Assembly (NCBI GenBank): GCA_963835685.1
Contig: CAWIGI010000004.1
Location: 310,001 to 374,000 of the forward strand
Length of the DNA: 64,000 bases
Reading direction: 5' to 3'
Origin: DATAGF01 sp963835685
GTDB taxonomy: Bacteria > Actinomycetota > Thermoleophilia > Miltoncostaeales > Miltoncostaeaceae
Part shown: positions 8,691-19,254 of the stretch, in pieces
Position numbering within the stretch: position 1 is the stretch's first letter
How the letters are laid out: each line of letters begins with the position of its first letter
Made by a program: the position numbers and the translations under genes
The notes under the pieces: generated by a model
Told to the model about the DNA's origin: nothing
The model's database searches: none
Seen by the model: only the letters and a program-made list of their open reading frames with translations

Positions 8691-9668
8691 TCAGCCCAGG
8701 ATGTGCGCGAGCAGGGCGGCCTGCGCGTGCATGCGGTTCTCGGCCTGGTCCCAGACGGCCGACCGGGGCCCGTGGAGGACCTCGTAGGTGATCTCGTGCC
8801 CGTGGTGGGCCGGCAGCGGGTGCAGCGCGACCGCGTCCGGCGCCGCGCGATCCATCGCGGCGTCGTCGATCCGGTAGGGCTCGAACGCGCCCAGCCGGTC
8901 GCCCTCGTCGCCCTCGTCGCCCATCGAGACCCAGGTGTCCGTGTAGAGGGCCCGCGCGCCCGCGACGGCCTCGTCGGGGTCGGTCACCACGCGCGACGAC
9001 CCGCCCCGCCGGCGCGCGGCCGCGTCGGCCCAGTCCACCAGGTCGGGCGGCGGCCGGTAGCCGTCCGGGCAGGCCGCGGTCACCCGCATCCCTGTCAGCG
9101 CGCCCACGACCATGAGCGAGACGCAGCAGTTGTTGCCGTCCCCGAGGTAGGCGACCGGCAGCCCGGCGAGCTGCCCGAAGCGCTCGCGGAGCGTCTGGGC
9201 GTCGGCGAGCGCCTGGCACGGGTGGTGCTCGTAGGTGAGGCCGTTGATGACGGGGACCCCGGCGGCGCGGTCGAGCTCCTCGAGGGTCGCGTGCGGCCCG
9301 GTGCGCAGGACGACCGCGTCGACCATCCGCCCGAGGACCACCGCGGTGTCCTCGATCGTCTCGCCCCGGCCGAGCTGCATGTCCCGGGGCGACAGCACCA
9401 GGCTCTCGCCGCCCAGGCGGGCGATGCCGCTGGCGAACGACACCCGCGTGCGGGTGGACGGGCGCTCGAAGAGCAGCGCGATCACGCGCCCCGCGAGGAG
9501 GGGGGGCCAGGCCGCCCGCGGGGCGGCCTTGAGCTCGTCGGCCAGATCGAGCACCGCCTCGACCGCCTCGGGAGGGTGGTGCCGCAGGGTCAGCAGCGAG
9601 CGGCCGGCGAGCGCCGGGTGGGGGCTGAAGCCGCCGGTCGTCGGGTCCGGGGGGCCGGGCGGCGCCAT
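8691..9668 (-). CDS. argF: Ornithine carbamoyltransferase (variant HPLP motif)
   Basis: Transfers a carbamoyl group from carbamoyl phosphate to ornithine, giving citrulline in arginine synthesis. 325 residues. The carbamoyl-phosphate loop reads ERPSTRTRVSF, HPCQALAD is intact, and the ornithine loop is DTWVSMGDE. The otherwise conserved HCLP motif is HPLPAHHG: its Cys is Pro, as in aspartate carbamoyltransferases. The SMG loop still favours ornithine. Start ATG 9668 overlaps the stop of the upstream membrane protein; a longer in-frame extension upstream has no support. No other arg genes are nearby. Confidence 0.88.
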   Translation of the reverse strand: MAPPGPPDPTTGGFSPHPALAGRSLLTLRHHPPEAVEAVLDLADELKAAPRAAWPPLLAGRVIALLFERPSTRTRVSFASGIARLGGESLVLSPRDMQLGRGETIEDTAVVLGRMVDAVVLRTGPHATLEELDRAAGVPVINGLTYEHHPCQALADAQTLRERFGQLAGLPVAYLGDGNNCCVSLMVVGALTGMRVTAACPDGYRPPPDLVDWADAAARRRGGSSRVVTDPDEAVAGARALYTDTWVSMGDEGDEGDRLGAFEPYRIDDAAMDRAAPDAVALHPLPAHHGHEITYEVLHGPRSAVWDQAENRMHAQAALLAHILG

Positions 9669-10087
9669 CAGCCGAGCGCCCGGTCGAGCCCGGCGGCCGG
9701 GGACGTGAGGGCCACGACGAGGCTCACCGCCCCGCCGACGAGCAGGAGCGCGATCAGCTCCGGGTCGCGGGCGAAGACGTCCGACGGCGAGCCGTCGAGG
9801 GCCAGGCAGAGCAGCCCCCACAGCACCAGCAGCGCGCCCGTGGCCACGAGGTAGATCTGCGCGCGGCGCGGCTCGATGCTCATCGCCACGCCGACGACCC
9901 CGAGCACGAACCAGACGACCGCCGTCAGCGGGTGGACCGTGAAGACGGCGAGCTCCTCGGTCGTCTCGAGCTTCGTCTGGAGCATCCCGACGATGCCGAG
10001 GAGCAGCAGGGTGCAGCTGACCGCGTTGCCGGTGACGACGAGCCGGTGGGCGCGGGCCTTGCCGGTGACGGGGAGGAGGGCCGGCAC
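9668..10087 (-). CDS. Four-helix membrane protein, DUF4383-like
   Basis: 139 residues with four hydrophobic segments (around residues 17-37, 52-72, 79-98 and 110-130). The HPLTAVVWFVLGVVGVAMS segment resembles DUF4383 membrane proteins. Function unknown. It sits between a PAP2 phosphatase and argF on the same strand, 6 nt after the former, overlapping the latter by ATGA. Confidence 0.6.
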   Translation of the reverse strand: MPALLPVTGKARAHRLVVTGNAVSCTLLLLGIVGMLQTKLETTEELAVFTVHPLTAVVWFVLGVVGVAMSIEPRRAQIYLVATGALLVLWGLLCLALDGSPSDVFARDPELIALLLVGGAVSLVVALTSPAAGLDRALG

Positions 10088-10093
10088 GGCGGC

Positions 10094-10582
10094 CTACGCT
10101 ACCCGGTCGCCGACGAGGCGTTCCACGGCGCGGTCGGCCGCCAGGCCCAGCGCCGCGCCGGCGGCGATGTCGGCCGGGTCGTGGTCGGCGGAGGCCACCC
10201 GCCCGACGAGCCCGACCGCGGCGGCACCGGCGAGCGCGAGGCCGAGCGCGAGATCGTGCCGCGCCGCGGCGCAGGCGATCGCCGTGGCGGCGGCGGCGTG
10301 CCGGCTGGGGAAGGCGCCCTCGGCACGCGGTCCGGGCCGCCGGCGGGCGAGCGGGTCGCGGAGGAGGCGCGCCACGGTGGCCGCGCCGACGCTCGCCGCG
10401 AGCGCCTCCAGGCCGGCCCGCCGGCTCGCGGGCCGGACGATCATCACCGCCACCGTCACGCGGAAGGCGGGGCTCAGCGCCCCCGCCGCGAGCCCCGCGG
10501 CCCGGCGCCCCCCGGGCAGCGCCGCCACCGCCCGGCGCAGCCCCGCTCCGGCCCGGCGGTCGATCCCTGTCATGAGGCCCAT
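10094..10582 (-). CDS. PAP2-family phosphatase
   Basis: Membrane phosphatase of the type-2 phosphatidic acid phosphatase superfamily, probably acting on lipid or prenyl phosphates. The three signature motifs are present: RRRPGPR, FPSRHAAA (PSxH core) and RVASADHDPADI (the SRxxxxxHxxxD motif with Arg, His and Asp kept). At 162 residues it is short for the family. ATG at 10582 or at 10570 are both possible. A TACCCT -10 is 11 nt upstream of the first ATG. First gene of the argF operon. Confidence 0.8.
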   Translation of the reverse strand: MGLMTGIDRRAGAGLRRAVAALPGGRRAAGLAAGALSPAFRVTVAVMIVRPASRRAGLEALAASVGAATVARLLRDPLARRRPGPRAEGAFPSRHAAAATAIACAAARHDLALGLALAGAAAVGLVGRVASADHDPADIAAGAALGLAADRAVERLVGDRVA

Positions 10583-10697
10583 GTCAACCGGGCAGGGTAT
10601 CCGGGGGGCGGACGAGCCTGGCCGGGCTCCGGCTGACGCCGGGGCGCGCCCGTCCAGGCAGAGGGGAAAGCTCGGCGTCAGAAGCGGTTGCTAGCCT
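10583..10697 (+). promoter_or_regulatory. Divergent intergenic region with hairpin and -10 box
   Basis: Between the divergent PAP2 and thioredoxin-like genes. It holds a hairpin (CCGGC-tgac-GCCGG, 10629-10642) that recurs near 50.2 kb, and a TAGCCT -10 at 10692-10697, 7 nt before the ATG at 10705, implying a leaderless message. No clear -35 is visible. Confidence 0.5.
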
Positions 10698-10704
10698 CGC
10701 CGCG

Positions 10705-11223
10705 ATGCGCCGCGCCCTGGCCGCCCTCGCGCTGATCGCCGCCACGGCGGCGCTGGCCGGATGCAGGCTCGGGGGCGAGGACGTCTCGGTCATCCCGCCC
10801 GGCGACCGCGTCCCGGCGCCGGCCTTCCGGGTCGACTCCCTCGACGGCGCGGGCGAGCTTCGGCTCGCCGACTACGCGGGGAGCCCGCTGGTGCTGAACT
10901 TCTGGGCCTCCTGGTGCGAGCCGTGCCAACGGGAGATGCCCGCCCTGGTGGAGTTCGCGGACGCCACCCCGGGCGTGCGGGTCGTGGGCCTTGCGGTCAC
11001 CGACGAGCCCTCCGCGAGCCGGGACTTCGCGCGCGACCACGATGTCGACTTCGACCTCGGCGTCAACCGGCGCGGGGACACCGCCGCGACCTTCGGGGTC
11101 ACCGGGCTGCCCGCCACGGTGTTCCTCGACGAGGAGGGCAGGGTCGCGCAGACGGCGTTCGGCGAGCTGACCCGGCAGCAGCTCGACGACTACGCCGAGA
11201 AACTCGGCGCGGGCGAGACATAA
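10705..11223 (+). CDS. TlpA/ResA-like thioredoxin lipoprotein
   Basis: Extracytoplasmic thiol-disulfide oxidoreductase, 172 residues. An N-terminal signal ends in a lipobox (ALAGC, Cys about residue 20). The thioredoxin fold starts with PAPAFRVDSLDG; the active site is WCEPC (about residues 70-74) in LNFWASWCEPCQREMP; the cis-Pro is in TGLPATVFLD. Such proteins reduce apocytochromes or other exported thiols; the specific partner is unknown because no ccm or res genes are adjacent. tilS starts 7 nt downstream. Confidence 0.88.
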   Translation: MRRALAALALIAATAALAGCRLGGEDVSVIPPGDRVPAPAFRVDSLDGAGELRLADYAGSPLVLNFWASWCEPCQREMPALVEFADATPGVRVVGLAVTDEPSASRDFARDHDVDFDLGVNRRGDTAATFGVTGLPATVFLDEEGRVAQTAFGELTRQQLDDYAEKLGAGET

Positions 11224-11230
11224 TCCGGGC

Positions 11231-12544
11231 GTGACCTCCACCCTCGAGGACCGCGTCGCGGCGTACTGCAGCCGCCACCGGCTGCTGCCACCGGGGGCGC
11301 CGGTCCTCGCCATGGTGTCCGGGGGGGCCGACTCCATCTGCCTCATGCACGTCCTCGCCGCGCTCCACGACGGCCCGGTAGGCGTGCTGACGGTGGACCA
11401 CGGGCTGCGGCCGGAGTCGCGCGACGAGGCGACGGCGGTGGTCGCCGCCGCCCGCGCCCTGGGGCTCGCAACGCACCTCGCCGCTCCGGCCATGGAGCCC
11501 GGTCCCGGCGTGCAGGAGCGGGCCCGCGACGCGCGCCTGGCGGCGGCCCGCCGGGTCGCCGAGGACGGCGGGTACGCCCGCGTGGCGACGGGCCACACGG
11601 CCTCCGATCAGGCCGAGACCGTCCTCTTCCGCCTTGCGCGCGGCTCCGGGCGCACGGGCGCGCTCGGGATGGCCCCGCGTCGCGATGACCTCGTCCGCCC
11701 CCTCCTGTGCGTCACCGCGGCGGAGACGCGCACCTGGTGCCGCGAGCGGGGCATCGCGGCCGTCCGCGATCCCGCCAACGACGACCCCGCGTACGCCCGC
11801 GCGCGGGTGCGGTCGCGGCTGGTGCCGGCCCTCGCGGCCGTGCACCCCGCGGCCGAGGCCCACGTGGCCGCCTTCGCCGAGCGCCTCCGCGACGAGGCGC
11901 AGCTGATGGAGCCGCTGGTCGACGCCGCCTGGGCCCGTGCCGCCGCCGGCGACGGCCTCTCCGCGTCCGCCCTCGCGGCCGAGCCGCCGGCCATGCGACG
12001 GCTGCTTCTGCGCCGCCTGGTGGCCGGGGCGGGGCTCCCCGCGGCGGCGGCGGCCGCCGAGCCGCTCGAGCGCGCCCTCGCCCTGCTCGCCGGCCCGCCC
12101 GGCGCCGTGGCCGACCTGGGCCAGGGCGCGATCGCGGCCCTGGAGGGCGGCCGGCTGGCGGTCGCCGTCTCCCCGGGCCCCGCGCCGGAACCGGTTGCGC
12201 TGGGCGTGCCGGGCCGCGCACGCTTCGGCACGGTCGCGGTGCGGGCGTCCGAGGGGCGCGCGACGGCGCCGGAGCCGAGCCGGGTGGCCGTGCGGCGCCG
12301 GGACCTGGGCCCGCTGACGGTCCGTCCGCCGCGCCCCGGCGACCGGCTCGCCATCGCGGGCGGGGGGCGGCGGGCGGTGGGGCGCCTGCTGGCCGACGCC
12401 GGCATCCCGGCGCGCCTGCGGGGCGAGGTGCCGGTCGTGGCGACGCCCGACCGGGTCGTCTGGATCGCCGGCCATCGCGCCTCCCACGACCTGCTCGCGC
12501 CACCGGGGTCCGCGGCCGTCGTCCTGGAGCTCGAGCCGGCGTGA
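11231..12544 (+). CDS. tilS: tRNA(Ile)-lysidine synthetase
   Basis: Converts C34 of tRNA-Ile(CAU) to lysidine so that it reads AUA. The PP-loop SGGADS is at residues 30-35, followed by TVDHGLRPES, ATGHTASDQAET and a family RDPAND-like motif. The C-terminal TilS domains extend to residue 437. GTG start; the stop overlaps the hpt GTG. Order tilS-hpt-ftsH is the classic one in Bacillus and actinobacteria. Confidence 0.94.
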   Translation: MTSTLEDRVAAYCSRHRLLPPGAPVLAMVSGGADSICLMHVLAALHDGPVGVLTVDHGLRPESRDEATAVVAAARALGLATHLAAPAMEPGPGVQERARDARLAAARRVAEDGGYARVATGHTASDQAETVLFRLARGSGRTGALGMAPRRDDLVRPLLCVTAAETRTWCRERGIAAVRDPANDDPAYARARVRSRLVPALAAVHPAAEAHVAAFAERLRDEAQLMEPLVDAAWARAAAGDGLSASALAAEPPAMRRLLLRRLVAGAGLPAAAAAAEPLERALALLAGPPGAVADLGQGAIAALEGGRLAVAVSPGPAPEPVALGVPGRARFGTVAVRASEGRATAPEPSRVAVRRRDLGPLTVRPPRPGDRLAIAGGGRRAVGRLLADAGIPARLRGEVPVVATPDRVVWIAGHRASHDLLAPPGSAAVVLELEPA

Positions 12545-13077
12545 GCGCGCCCTCGCCAGGGGCGGTCGGAGAGGTGCTGATCACCGAGGAGCAGCTCCAG
12601 CGCCGCATCGCGGAGATCGCCGCCCAGCTCTCGGACGACTACGCCGGGCTGGACCTCCTCGTGATCGGCGTGCTGAAGGGCGCCGTCTTCTTCATCGCCG
12701 ACCTCGTGCGGCAGCTGACGGTCCCCTGCGAGCTCGACTTCATGGCCGTGTCGTCCTACGGGTCGTCGACCCACTCCTCCGGGGTCGTGAGGATCCAGAA
12801 GGACCTCGACCTCCCCATCGCGGGGCGGCACGTGCTGCTCGTGGAGGACGTGATCGACTCGGGCCTGACCCTCTCCTACCTGCTGAAGAACCTCGCCTCG
12901 CGCGAGCCGGCCTCGCTCGAGATCTGCGCCCTGCTGACGAAGCCCGGCCACCGGCGCCTGAGCCTCGCGATCCGCTACGTCGGGTTCGAGCTGCCCGACG
13001 TGTTCGTGATCGGCTACGGGCTCGACCACGCCGAGCGCTTCCGCAACCTCCCGTTCATCGCCGCCCTGGAGGGCTGA
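12541..13077 (+). CDS. hpt: Hypoxanthine phosphoribosyltransferase
   Basis: Purine salvage enzyme converting hypoxanthine or guanine plus PRPP to IMP or GMP. 178 residues. Motifs: LKGAVFF near residue 46, the flexible-loop region SSYGSSTHSSG (71-81), the PRPP loop EDVIDSGLT (102-110), and DVFVIGYGLD near the C-terminus. The GTG start lies in the tilS stop (GTGA). Followed by ftsH after 44 nt. Confidence 0.95.
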   Translation: MSAPSPGAVGEVLITEEQLQRRIAEIAAQLSDDYAGLDLLVIGVLKGAVFFIADLVRQLTVPCELDFMAVSSYGSSTHSSGVVRIQKDLDLPIAGRHVLLVEDVIDSGLTLSYLLKNLASREPASLEICALLTKPGHRRLSLAIRYVGFELPDVFVIGYGLDHAERFRNLPFIAALEG

Positions 13078-13106
13078 GCCTTAACGGTCCGCCAGGGGGT
13101 CGCTGC

Positions 13107-13112
13107 TATCCT
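13107..13112 (+). promoter_or_regulatory. -10 box of ftsH
   Basis: TATCCT ends 9 nt before the ftsH GTG, so transcription would begin at or within a few bases of the start codon. This is one of a series of leaderless-type promoters in the window. Confidence 0.5.
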
Positions 13113-13121
13113 CGGCCTCCG

Positions 13122-15055
<1,934 letters not shown>

Positions 15056-15056
15056 C

Positions 15057-15160
15057 AGAGCGGATGGCCGCCTCTTGCGGGCGGCCATGCGCGCCTCCGG
15101 CCCCTGGCCGGGGCCTCCGGCATCCGGCGGCACCGCCTGCGGCGGGGCGGGCGCCGGGGA
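15057..15160 (+). repeat. GC-rich palindromic repeat, copy A
   Basis: Begins directly after the ftsH stop. Contains a hairpin ATGGCCGCC/GGCGGCCAT (15064-15088), then a second palindrome GGCCCC-tggcc-GGGGCC, then a third GC hairpin. The first 60 or so bases are almost identical to 48589-48655 and the palindrome core recurs at 21.29 and 21.75 kb. Could act as a terminator; otherwise it is a dispersed element. Confidence 0.75.
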
Positions 15161-15223
15161 ACCTCGACTGGCGGTGGTGTGAGCATCTTCGAGGTCCGCG
15201 CTCGAACCGGGGCCTGACGCCCG

Positions 15224-15229
15224 TACGCT
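15224..15229 (+). promoter_or_regulatory. -10 box of the fol operon
   Basis: TACGCT ends 6 nt before the GTG of folP, giving a leaderless-type start. The same cgTACGCTtg context precedes mutY at 48.76 kb. Confidence 0.5.
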
Positions 15230-15235
15230 TGCCGG

Positions 15236-16060
15236 GTGGCCGAACCGCTCTCCTGGCTCACCCCGCCCTGCGTCATGGGGATCCTCAACGTGACCCCCGA
15301 CTCGCTCTGGGGGGGCGCCGGGCCGATGGACCCGGAGGGGGCGCTGGCGCTGCTCGACCGGATGGCCGACGACGGCGCGGCGATCTGCGACGTGGGCGCC
15401 GAGAGCACCCGCCCGGGGGCCGACCCGGTCGACGCCGGCGAGCAGCTCGCCCGCCTGTCGGGCGTGCTGCGCGCGCTGCGGGTGGCGACGCCGCCGCTGC
15501 CCCTGTCCATCGACACCTCGCTCGCCGAGGTCGCCGAGGCCGCCCTCGACGCCGGCTTCGCCCTCGTCAACGACGTCACCGCCGGCCGGCTCGACCCGCG
15601 CCTGCTGCCGCTGGTGGCCGAGCGCGGCGCCGACCTCTGCCTCGTGCACATGCGCGGCGACCCGCGCACGATGCAGCAGGACCCGACGTACGAGGACGTC
15701 GTGGCGGAGGTGCGGGACTTCCTGGCCGCGCGCCTGGAGGCGGCGGTCGACGCCGGGATCGCCGAGGAGCGGGTGGTCCTCGACCCCGGCATCGGCTTCG
15801 GCAAGACGCTGGAGCACAACCTCGCCCTGCTGGCCGGCGTGCCGAGCCTCGCCGAGCTGGGGCGCCCGGTGCTGATCGGGGTCTCGCGCAAGGGCATGTT
15901 CCAGCGGCTCCTCGGCCGGCCCGTGGGCGAGCGCATGCCGGCGTCCGTCGCCGCGGGGCTGGCCGCCGTCGCCCGCGGCGCCGCGGTCCTGCGGGTGCAC
16001 GACGTGCGCGAGACCGCCGACGCCCTGCGGGTCTGGGCGGCCGTGGAGGCCGGGGGATGA
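15236..16060 (+). CDS. folP: Dihydropteroate synthase
   Basis: Joins p-aminobenzoate to dihydropterin pyrophosphate; target of sulfonamides. 274 residues. MGILNVTPDS at 14-23, then DVGAESTRPGA, SIDTS, NDVTAG, DPGIGFGKT and the C-terminal IGVSRKG, all in family order. After NVTPDS the usual SFSDGG loop is replaced by LWGGAG. GTG start. First gene of a folP-folB-folK operon with ATGA and GTGA overlaps. Confidence 0.95.
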   Translation: MAEPLSWLTPPCVMGILNVTPDSLWGGAGPMDPEGALALLDRMADDGAAICDVGAESTRPGADPVDAGEQLARLSGVLRALRVATPPLPLSIDTSLAEVAEAALDAGFALVNDVTAGRLDPRLLPLVAERGADLCLVHMRGDPRTMQQDPTYEDVVAEVRDFLAARLEAAVDAGIAEERVVLDPGIGFGKTLEHNLALLAGVPSLAELGRPVLIGVSRKGMFQRLLGRPVGERMPASVAAGLAAVARGAAVLRVHDVRETADALRVWAAVEAGG

Positions 16061-16428
16061 CCGGCGACGTCCTCACCGTCCACGTCCGGGGGCTCGAGGC
16101 CTTCGGGCACCACGGCGTCCACGACGCCGAGCGCGAGCTGGGCCAGCGCTTCGTGGTCGATCTGGACATCGAGCTGCGCGAGGCCCTCTCGACGCGCAGC
16201 GACGAGCTGGGCGACACGGTCAACTACGCCTCGCTGGCCGACGCGGTCTGCGCCCTGGTCGCCGGCCCGCCCGTCGCGCTGCTCGAGCGGCTCGCCGGGA
16301 TGATCGCCGACCTCGTCCTGGAGGACCCGCGCGCCCGATCCGTGACCGTGACCGTGCGCAAGCCCCACGTCGCCCTGCGGCCGGCCGTCGCCGAGACCGC
16401 CGTCACGCTCCGGCGATCCGGGCGGTGA
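16057..16428 (+). CDS. folB: Dihydroneopterin aldolase
   Basis: Cleaves dihydroneopterin to 6-hydroxymethyl-dihydropterin and glycolaldehyde. 123 residues. VRGLEAFGHHGVHDAERELG carries the family signature, NYASLAD follows, and a catalytic Lys is in VRKPHVAL. The ATG overlaps the folP stop (ATGA), and the stop overlaps folK (GTGA). Confidence 0.94.
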   Translation: MTGDVLTVHVRGLEAFGHHGVHDAERELGQRFVVDLDIELREALSTRSDELGDTVNYASLADAVCALVAGPPVALLERLAGMIADLVLEDPRARSVTVTVRKPHVALRPAVAETAVTLRRSGR

Positions 16429-16946
16429 GCCGCTACTGGCTGGGGCTCGGCGCCAACCTGGGTGACCGCCGGGCGGCGCTCGAGGCGGCGCTCGCCTGGC
16501 TGGCGCGGGAGGGGCACCGCGTGGAGGCCGTCAGCCCCGCCTACGAGACCGCCCCGCGAGAGGTCGCCGACCAGCCCGCCTTCCTGAACGCCGCCGCGCG
16601 GGTGGCGAGCGATCTGCGGCCCGACGAGCTGCTCGCCGAGGTCAAGCGCATGGAGCGCGAGCTCGGCCGCGAGCCGGGGGGGCGCCGCTACGGCCCGCGC
16701 GCGATCGACTGCGACCTGCTGCTGTGGGAGGGCGGCGCCTGGAGCGGCCCGGGCCTCGAGATCCCGCATCCGCGCCTCGCGGAGCGGCGGTTCGCGCTGC
16801 TGCCGCTGCTCGACCTCGACCCCGGGTTGAGCCTGCCCGACGGACGGGGGCTGGCCGACCTTGCCGCGGCCATCGACCCGGCCGAGCAGCCGGCCGAGCG
16901 CCTCGCCGGAGCCCTCGCGAGGCCGCCTGGGGCTCTGGGCGCGTGA
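16425..16946 (+). CDS. folK: HPPK, 6-hydroxymethyl-dihydropterin pyrophosphokinase
   Basis: Transfers pyrophosphate from ATP to hydroxymethyl-dihydropterin, supplying the FolP substrate. 173 residues: YWLGLGANLGDR at the N-terminus, YETAP, FLNAAARV, then GRRYGPRAIDCDLLLW and IPHPRLAERRF, the signature ATP/Mg-binding blocks. GTG start overlapping the folB stop. Confidence 0.94.
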   Translation: MSRYWLGLGANLGDRRAALEAALAWLAREGHRVEAVSPAYETAPREVADQPAFLNAAARVASDLRPDELLAEVKRMERELGREPGGRRYGPRAIDCDLLLWEGGAWSGPGLEIPHPRLAERRFALLPLLDLDPGLSLPDGRGLADLAAAIDPAEQPAERLAGALARPPGALGA

Positions 16947-16984
16947 GCTATCATCGGCGGCCTTCCGGCACGGAGGAGCCAGGC

Positions 16985-17308
16985 ATGTCGCACACCGATG
17001 AGCTCGAGGAGTACGACGCCGAGCTCGAGCTTCGCCTGAAGCGCGAGTACGCCGACGTATTCCCGCTCTTTCGGTACTGCGTGCTCACGCAGGAGGCGAC
17101 CTATCTCTGCAACCGCTTCGAGCGGGACTTCATGCCGCAGGCGTCCTACCCGTTCTTCCACATCACGATGGAGGACGTCTGGGTGTGGGACAGGAACCGC
17201 CCGACGCGGATCATCCCCAAGGTCGAGATCTACACCGCGCAGGACGTGACGGTCGAGATCCTCAAGGGGGCCGAGTCCATGGAGGCGGGCGAGAAGCCGG
17301 TCTCGTAG
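16985..17308 (+). CDS. DUF2469 family protein
   Basis: 107 residues of an actinobacterial family of unknown function. The Y-x-x-ELELRLKREYADVFPLFRYCV and DVWVWDRNRPTR blocks align in style with mycobacterial DUF2469 proteins. The ATG has a GGAGGAG upstream, and a TATCAT -10 at 16949-16954 leaves a leader of about 25 nt. It sits between folK and coaX. The family is a useful actinobacterial marker. Confidence 0.8.
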   Translation: MSHTDELEEYDAELELRLKREYADVFPLFRYCVLTQEATYLCNRFERDFMPQASYPFFHITMEDVWVWDRNRPTRIIPKVEIYTAQDVTVEILKGAESMEAGEKPVS

Positions 17309-17329
17309 GCGGGTTCGAGGGGGGCGGCG

Positions 17330-18127
17330 GTGCTGCTCGCGATCGACGTGGGGAACACGCAGACCCTTGCCGGCGTGTACAGCGGCGAGGAGCTGCTGCA
17401 CGAGTGGCGCATCGCGACCGAGCGCGAGGCCACCGCCGACGAGCTGGCCGCCCACCACGACCAGATCCTGCGCCTGCGCGGGGGCAGCCTCGCCGCGCTC
17501 GACGACATGGTCGTCGGCTCGGTGGTGCCCGCCCTGTCGGCCGCCTACCAGTCGCTCGCCGTGAGGTATCTCGAGCGCGAGGCGCTCGTCCTCGGGCCGG
17601 GCGTGCGCACCGGGCTGTCGATCGCCATCGACAACCCCCACGAGCTGGGCGCGGACCGCATCGCGAACGCGGTGGCGGCGCACCGGCGCCACGGCGGGCC
17701 CTGCATCGTCGTCAACTTCGGCACCGCCACGACCTTCGACGCGATCTCCGAGGCCGGCGAGTACCTCGGCGGGGTGATCGCGCCCGGCATCGAGACGTCC
17801 CTCGACGCGCTCGCCTCGCGCGCCGCCCGGCTGGTGAAGGTCGACCTCGTCGCCCCGGCGCGCGTCATCGGCAAGTCAACCGTCGAGTGCATGCGCTCGG
17901 GCGTCGTCTACGGCACCGTCGCGATGGTCAACGGGGTCGTTGAGCGGATCAAGGGCGAGCTCGGCCCCGACGCGGTGGTGATCGCCACGGGCGGGCTCGC
18001 CGAGATGGTCTGCCGCCACTCGGTGCAGATCGACGAGAACGAGCCCCTGCTCACGCTGGAGGGGCTGCGGATCGTGTACGAGCTGAACGCGGGGCGGGCG
18101 GTCCAGGCGGCACGGGGGGCGGGATGA
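17330..18127 (+). CDS. coaX: Type III pantothenate kinase
   Basis: ATP-dependent first step of coenzyme A synthesis. 265 residues with the actin-like phosphate motif DVGNTQT (6-12), GADRIANAVAA, NFGTATTFD and GVIAPGIETS, and TGGLAEMV in the C-terminal lobe. GTG start. The stop overlaps dusB (ATGA). The coaX-dusB neighbourhood is conserved with Firmicutes. Confidence 0.94.
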   Translation: MLLAIDVGNTQTLAGVYSGEELLHEWRIATEREATADELAAHHDQILRLRGGSLAALDDMVVGSVVPALSAAYQSLAVRYLEREALVLGPGVRTGLSIAIDNPHELGADRIANAVAAHRRHGGPCIVVNFGTATTFDAISEAGEYLGGVIAPGIETSLDALASRAARLVKVDLVAPARVIGKSTVECMRSGVVYGTVAMVNGVVERIKGELGPDAVVIATGGLAEMVCRHSVQIDENEPLLTLEGLRIVYELNAGRAVQAARGAG

Positions 18128-19185
18128 AGAAGCGGATGCGCCAGATCCTCGCCGAGCGGGCGGCCGCCGCCCACGAGGCGCCGTCCGCCGCCGGGCCGAC
18201 CGGGCGCTGGCCGGTGGCCGAGCCCTTCGAGATCGGCGGCCTGCGCCTGGAGAACCGCCTGGTGCAGGCGCCGCTCGCCGGCATCGCCAACTGGGCCTTC
18301 CGCCGCCAGTCGCGCCGCCACGGGGCGGGCCTCGCCGTCTCGGAGATGATCGCGAGCTTCGGGATCCGCTACGCCAACCGCAAGACGCTCGGGATGCTGA
18401 CGATCGTGCCCGACGAGCACCCGGTCGGGGTGCAGGTCTTCGGCGCCGATCCCGGCGCGATGGCCGAGGCCGCCCGCGCGGCCGAGGAGGCGGGCGCCGA
18501 CCTGGTGGACGTGAACATGGGCTGCCCGGTGCCGAAGATCTGCAAGACCGGCGCCGGGGCCGCGCTGCTCGCCGACCCCGAGGGCGCCGCCCGGGTGGTC
18601 GAGGCGATGGTGCGGGCGGTCGACATCCCCGTGACCGTCAAGATGCGGCGTGGGCTCACCCCGAGCACGGCCGTCCCCGTGGAGACGGCCAGGCGCCTCG
18701 AGTCCGCCGGCGCGGCCGCCCTCTGCGTCCACCCGCGCGCGGCGGCCGAGGAGTACGAGGGCACCGCCGACCACCGCATCACGGCCGAGGTGGTCGAGGC
18801 CGTCGCGATCCCCGTCATCGCGAGCGGCGACGTCGCCACGCCGGACCGCGCGCGGCGGGTGCTGGAGGACACCGGGTGCGCGGCGATCGCGATCGGCCGC
18901 GGCGCGCTCGGCTACCCCTGGGCCTTCGGCGACATCCTGCGCGGCGTGCCGCGGCCCCTCCCGAGCCTCGGGGAGGTCGTCGAGGAGGTCTCGGCATTCG
19001 CCGGCGACGCCCGGCAGGCCCTCGGCGACGGGCGCGCGTGCGGGTACATGCGTAAGTTCTACCCCTGGTACCTCGCGGGTCACGGCGTCCCCACGGCCGA
19101 CCTCGAGGAGCTCCTCACCACCCCCACGCTGGACGGCGCGCTGCAGCGGCTGCGGGCGCTCGCGGCCAGCCCGGCCGCTGCTTGA
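18124..19185 (+). CDS. dusB: tRNA-dihydrouridine synthase
   Basis: FMN-dependent reduction of uridine to dihydrouridine in tRNA. TIM barrel of 353 residues: RLVQAPLAGIANWAFR, then the active-site block NMGCPVPKICKTGAGAAL with catalytic Cys at about 134, VTVKMRRG, and SGDVATPDRARR. A 40-residue basic N-terminal extension precedes the barrel. ATG overlaps coaX. Its stop codon lies within the greA -35. Confidence 0.93.
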   Translation: MKKRMRQILAERAAAAHEAPSAAGPTGRWPVAEPFEIGGLRLENRLVQAPLAGIANWAFRRQSRRHGAGLAVSEMIASFGIRYANRKTLGMLTIVPDEHPVGVQVFGADPGAMAEAARAAEEAGADLVDVNMGCPVPKICKTGAGAALLADPEGAARVVEAMVRAVDIPVTVKMRRGLTPSTAVPVETARRLESAGAAALCVHPRAAAEEYEGTADHRITAEVVEAVAIPVIASGDVATPDRARRVLEDTGCAAIAIGRGALGYPWAFGDILRGVPRPLPSLGEVVEEVSAFAGDARQALGDGRACGYMRKFYPWYLAGHGVPTADLEELLTTPTLDGALQRLRALAASPAAA

Positions 19186-19210
19186 TTCACCGGGTAAGCG
19201 AAGCTACCTT
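19182..19210 (+). promoter_or_regulatory. greA promoter
   Basis: A good match: TTGATT at 19182-19187, a 17-bp spacer, TACCTT at 19205-19210. Unlike most promoters here it has a recognisable -35 and leaves a leader of roughly 37 nt with AAGAAGG before the ATG. Confidence 0.65.
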
Positions 19211-19254
19211 TCGGCGCCGCTCCCGGCGGCGGCCGCAACGAAGAAGGTGATCCG

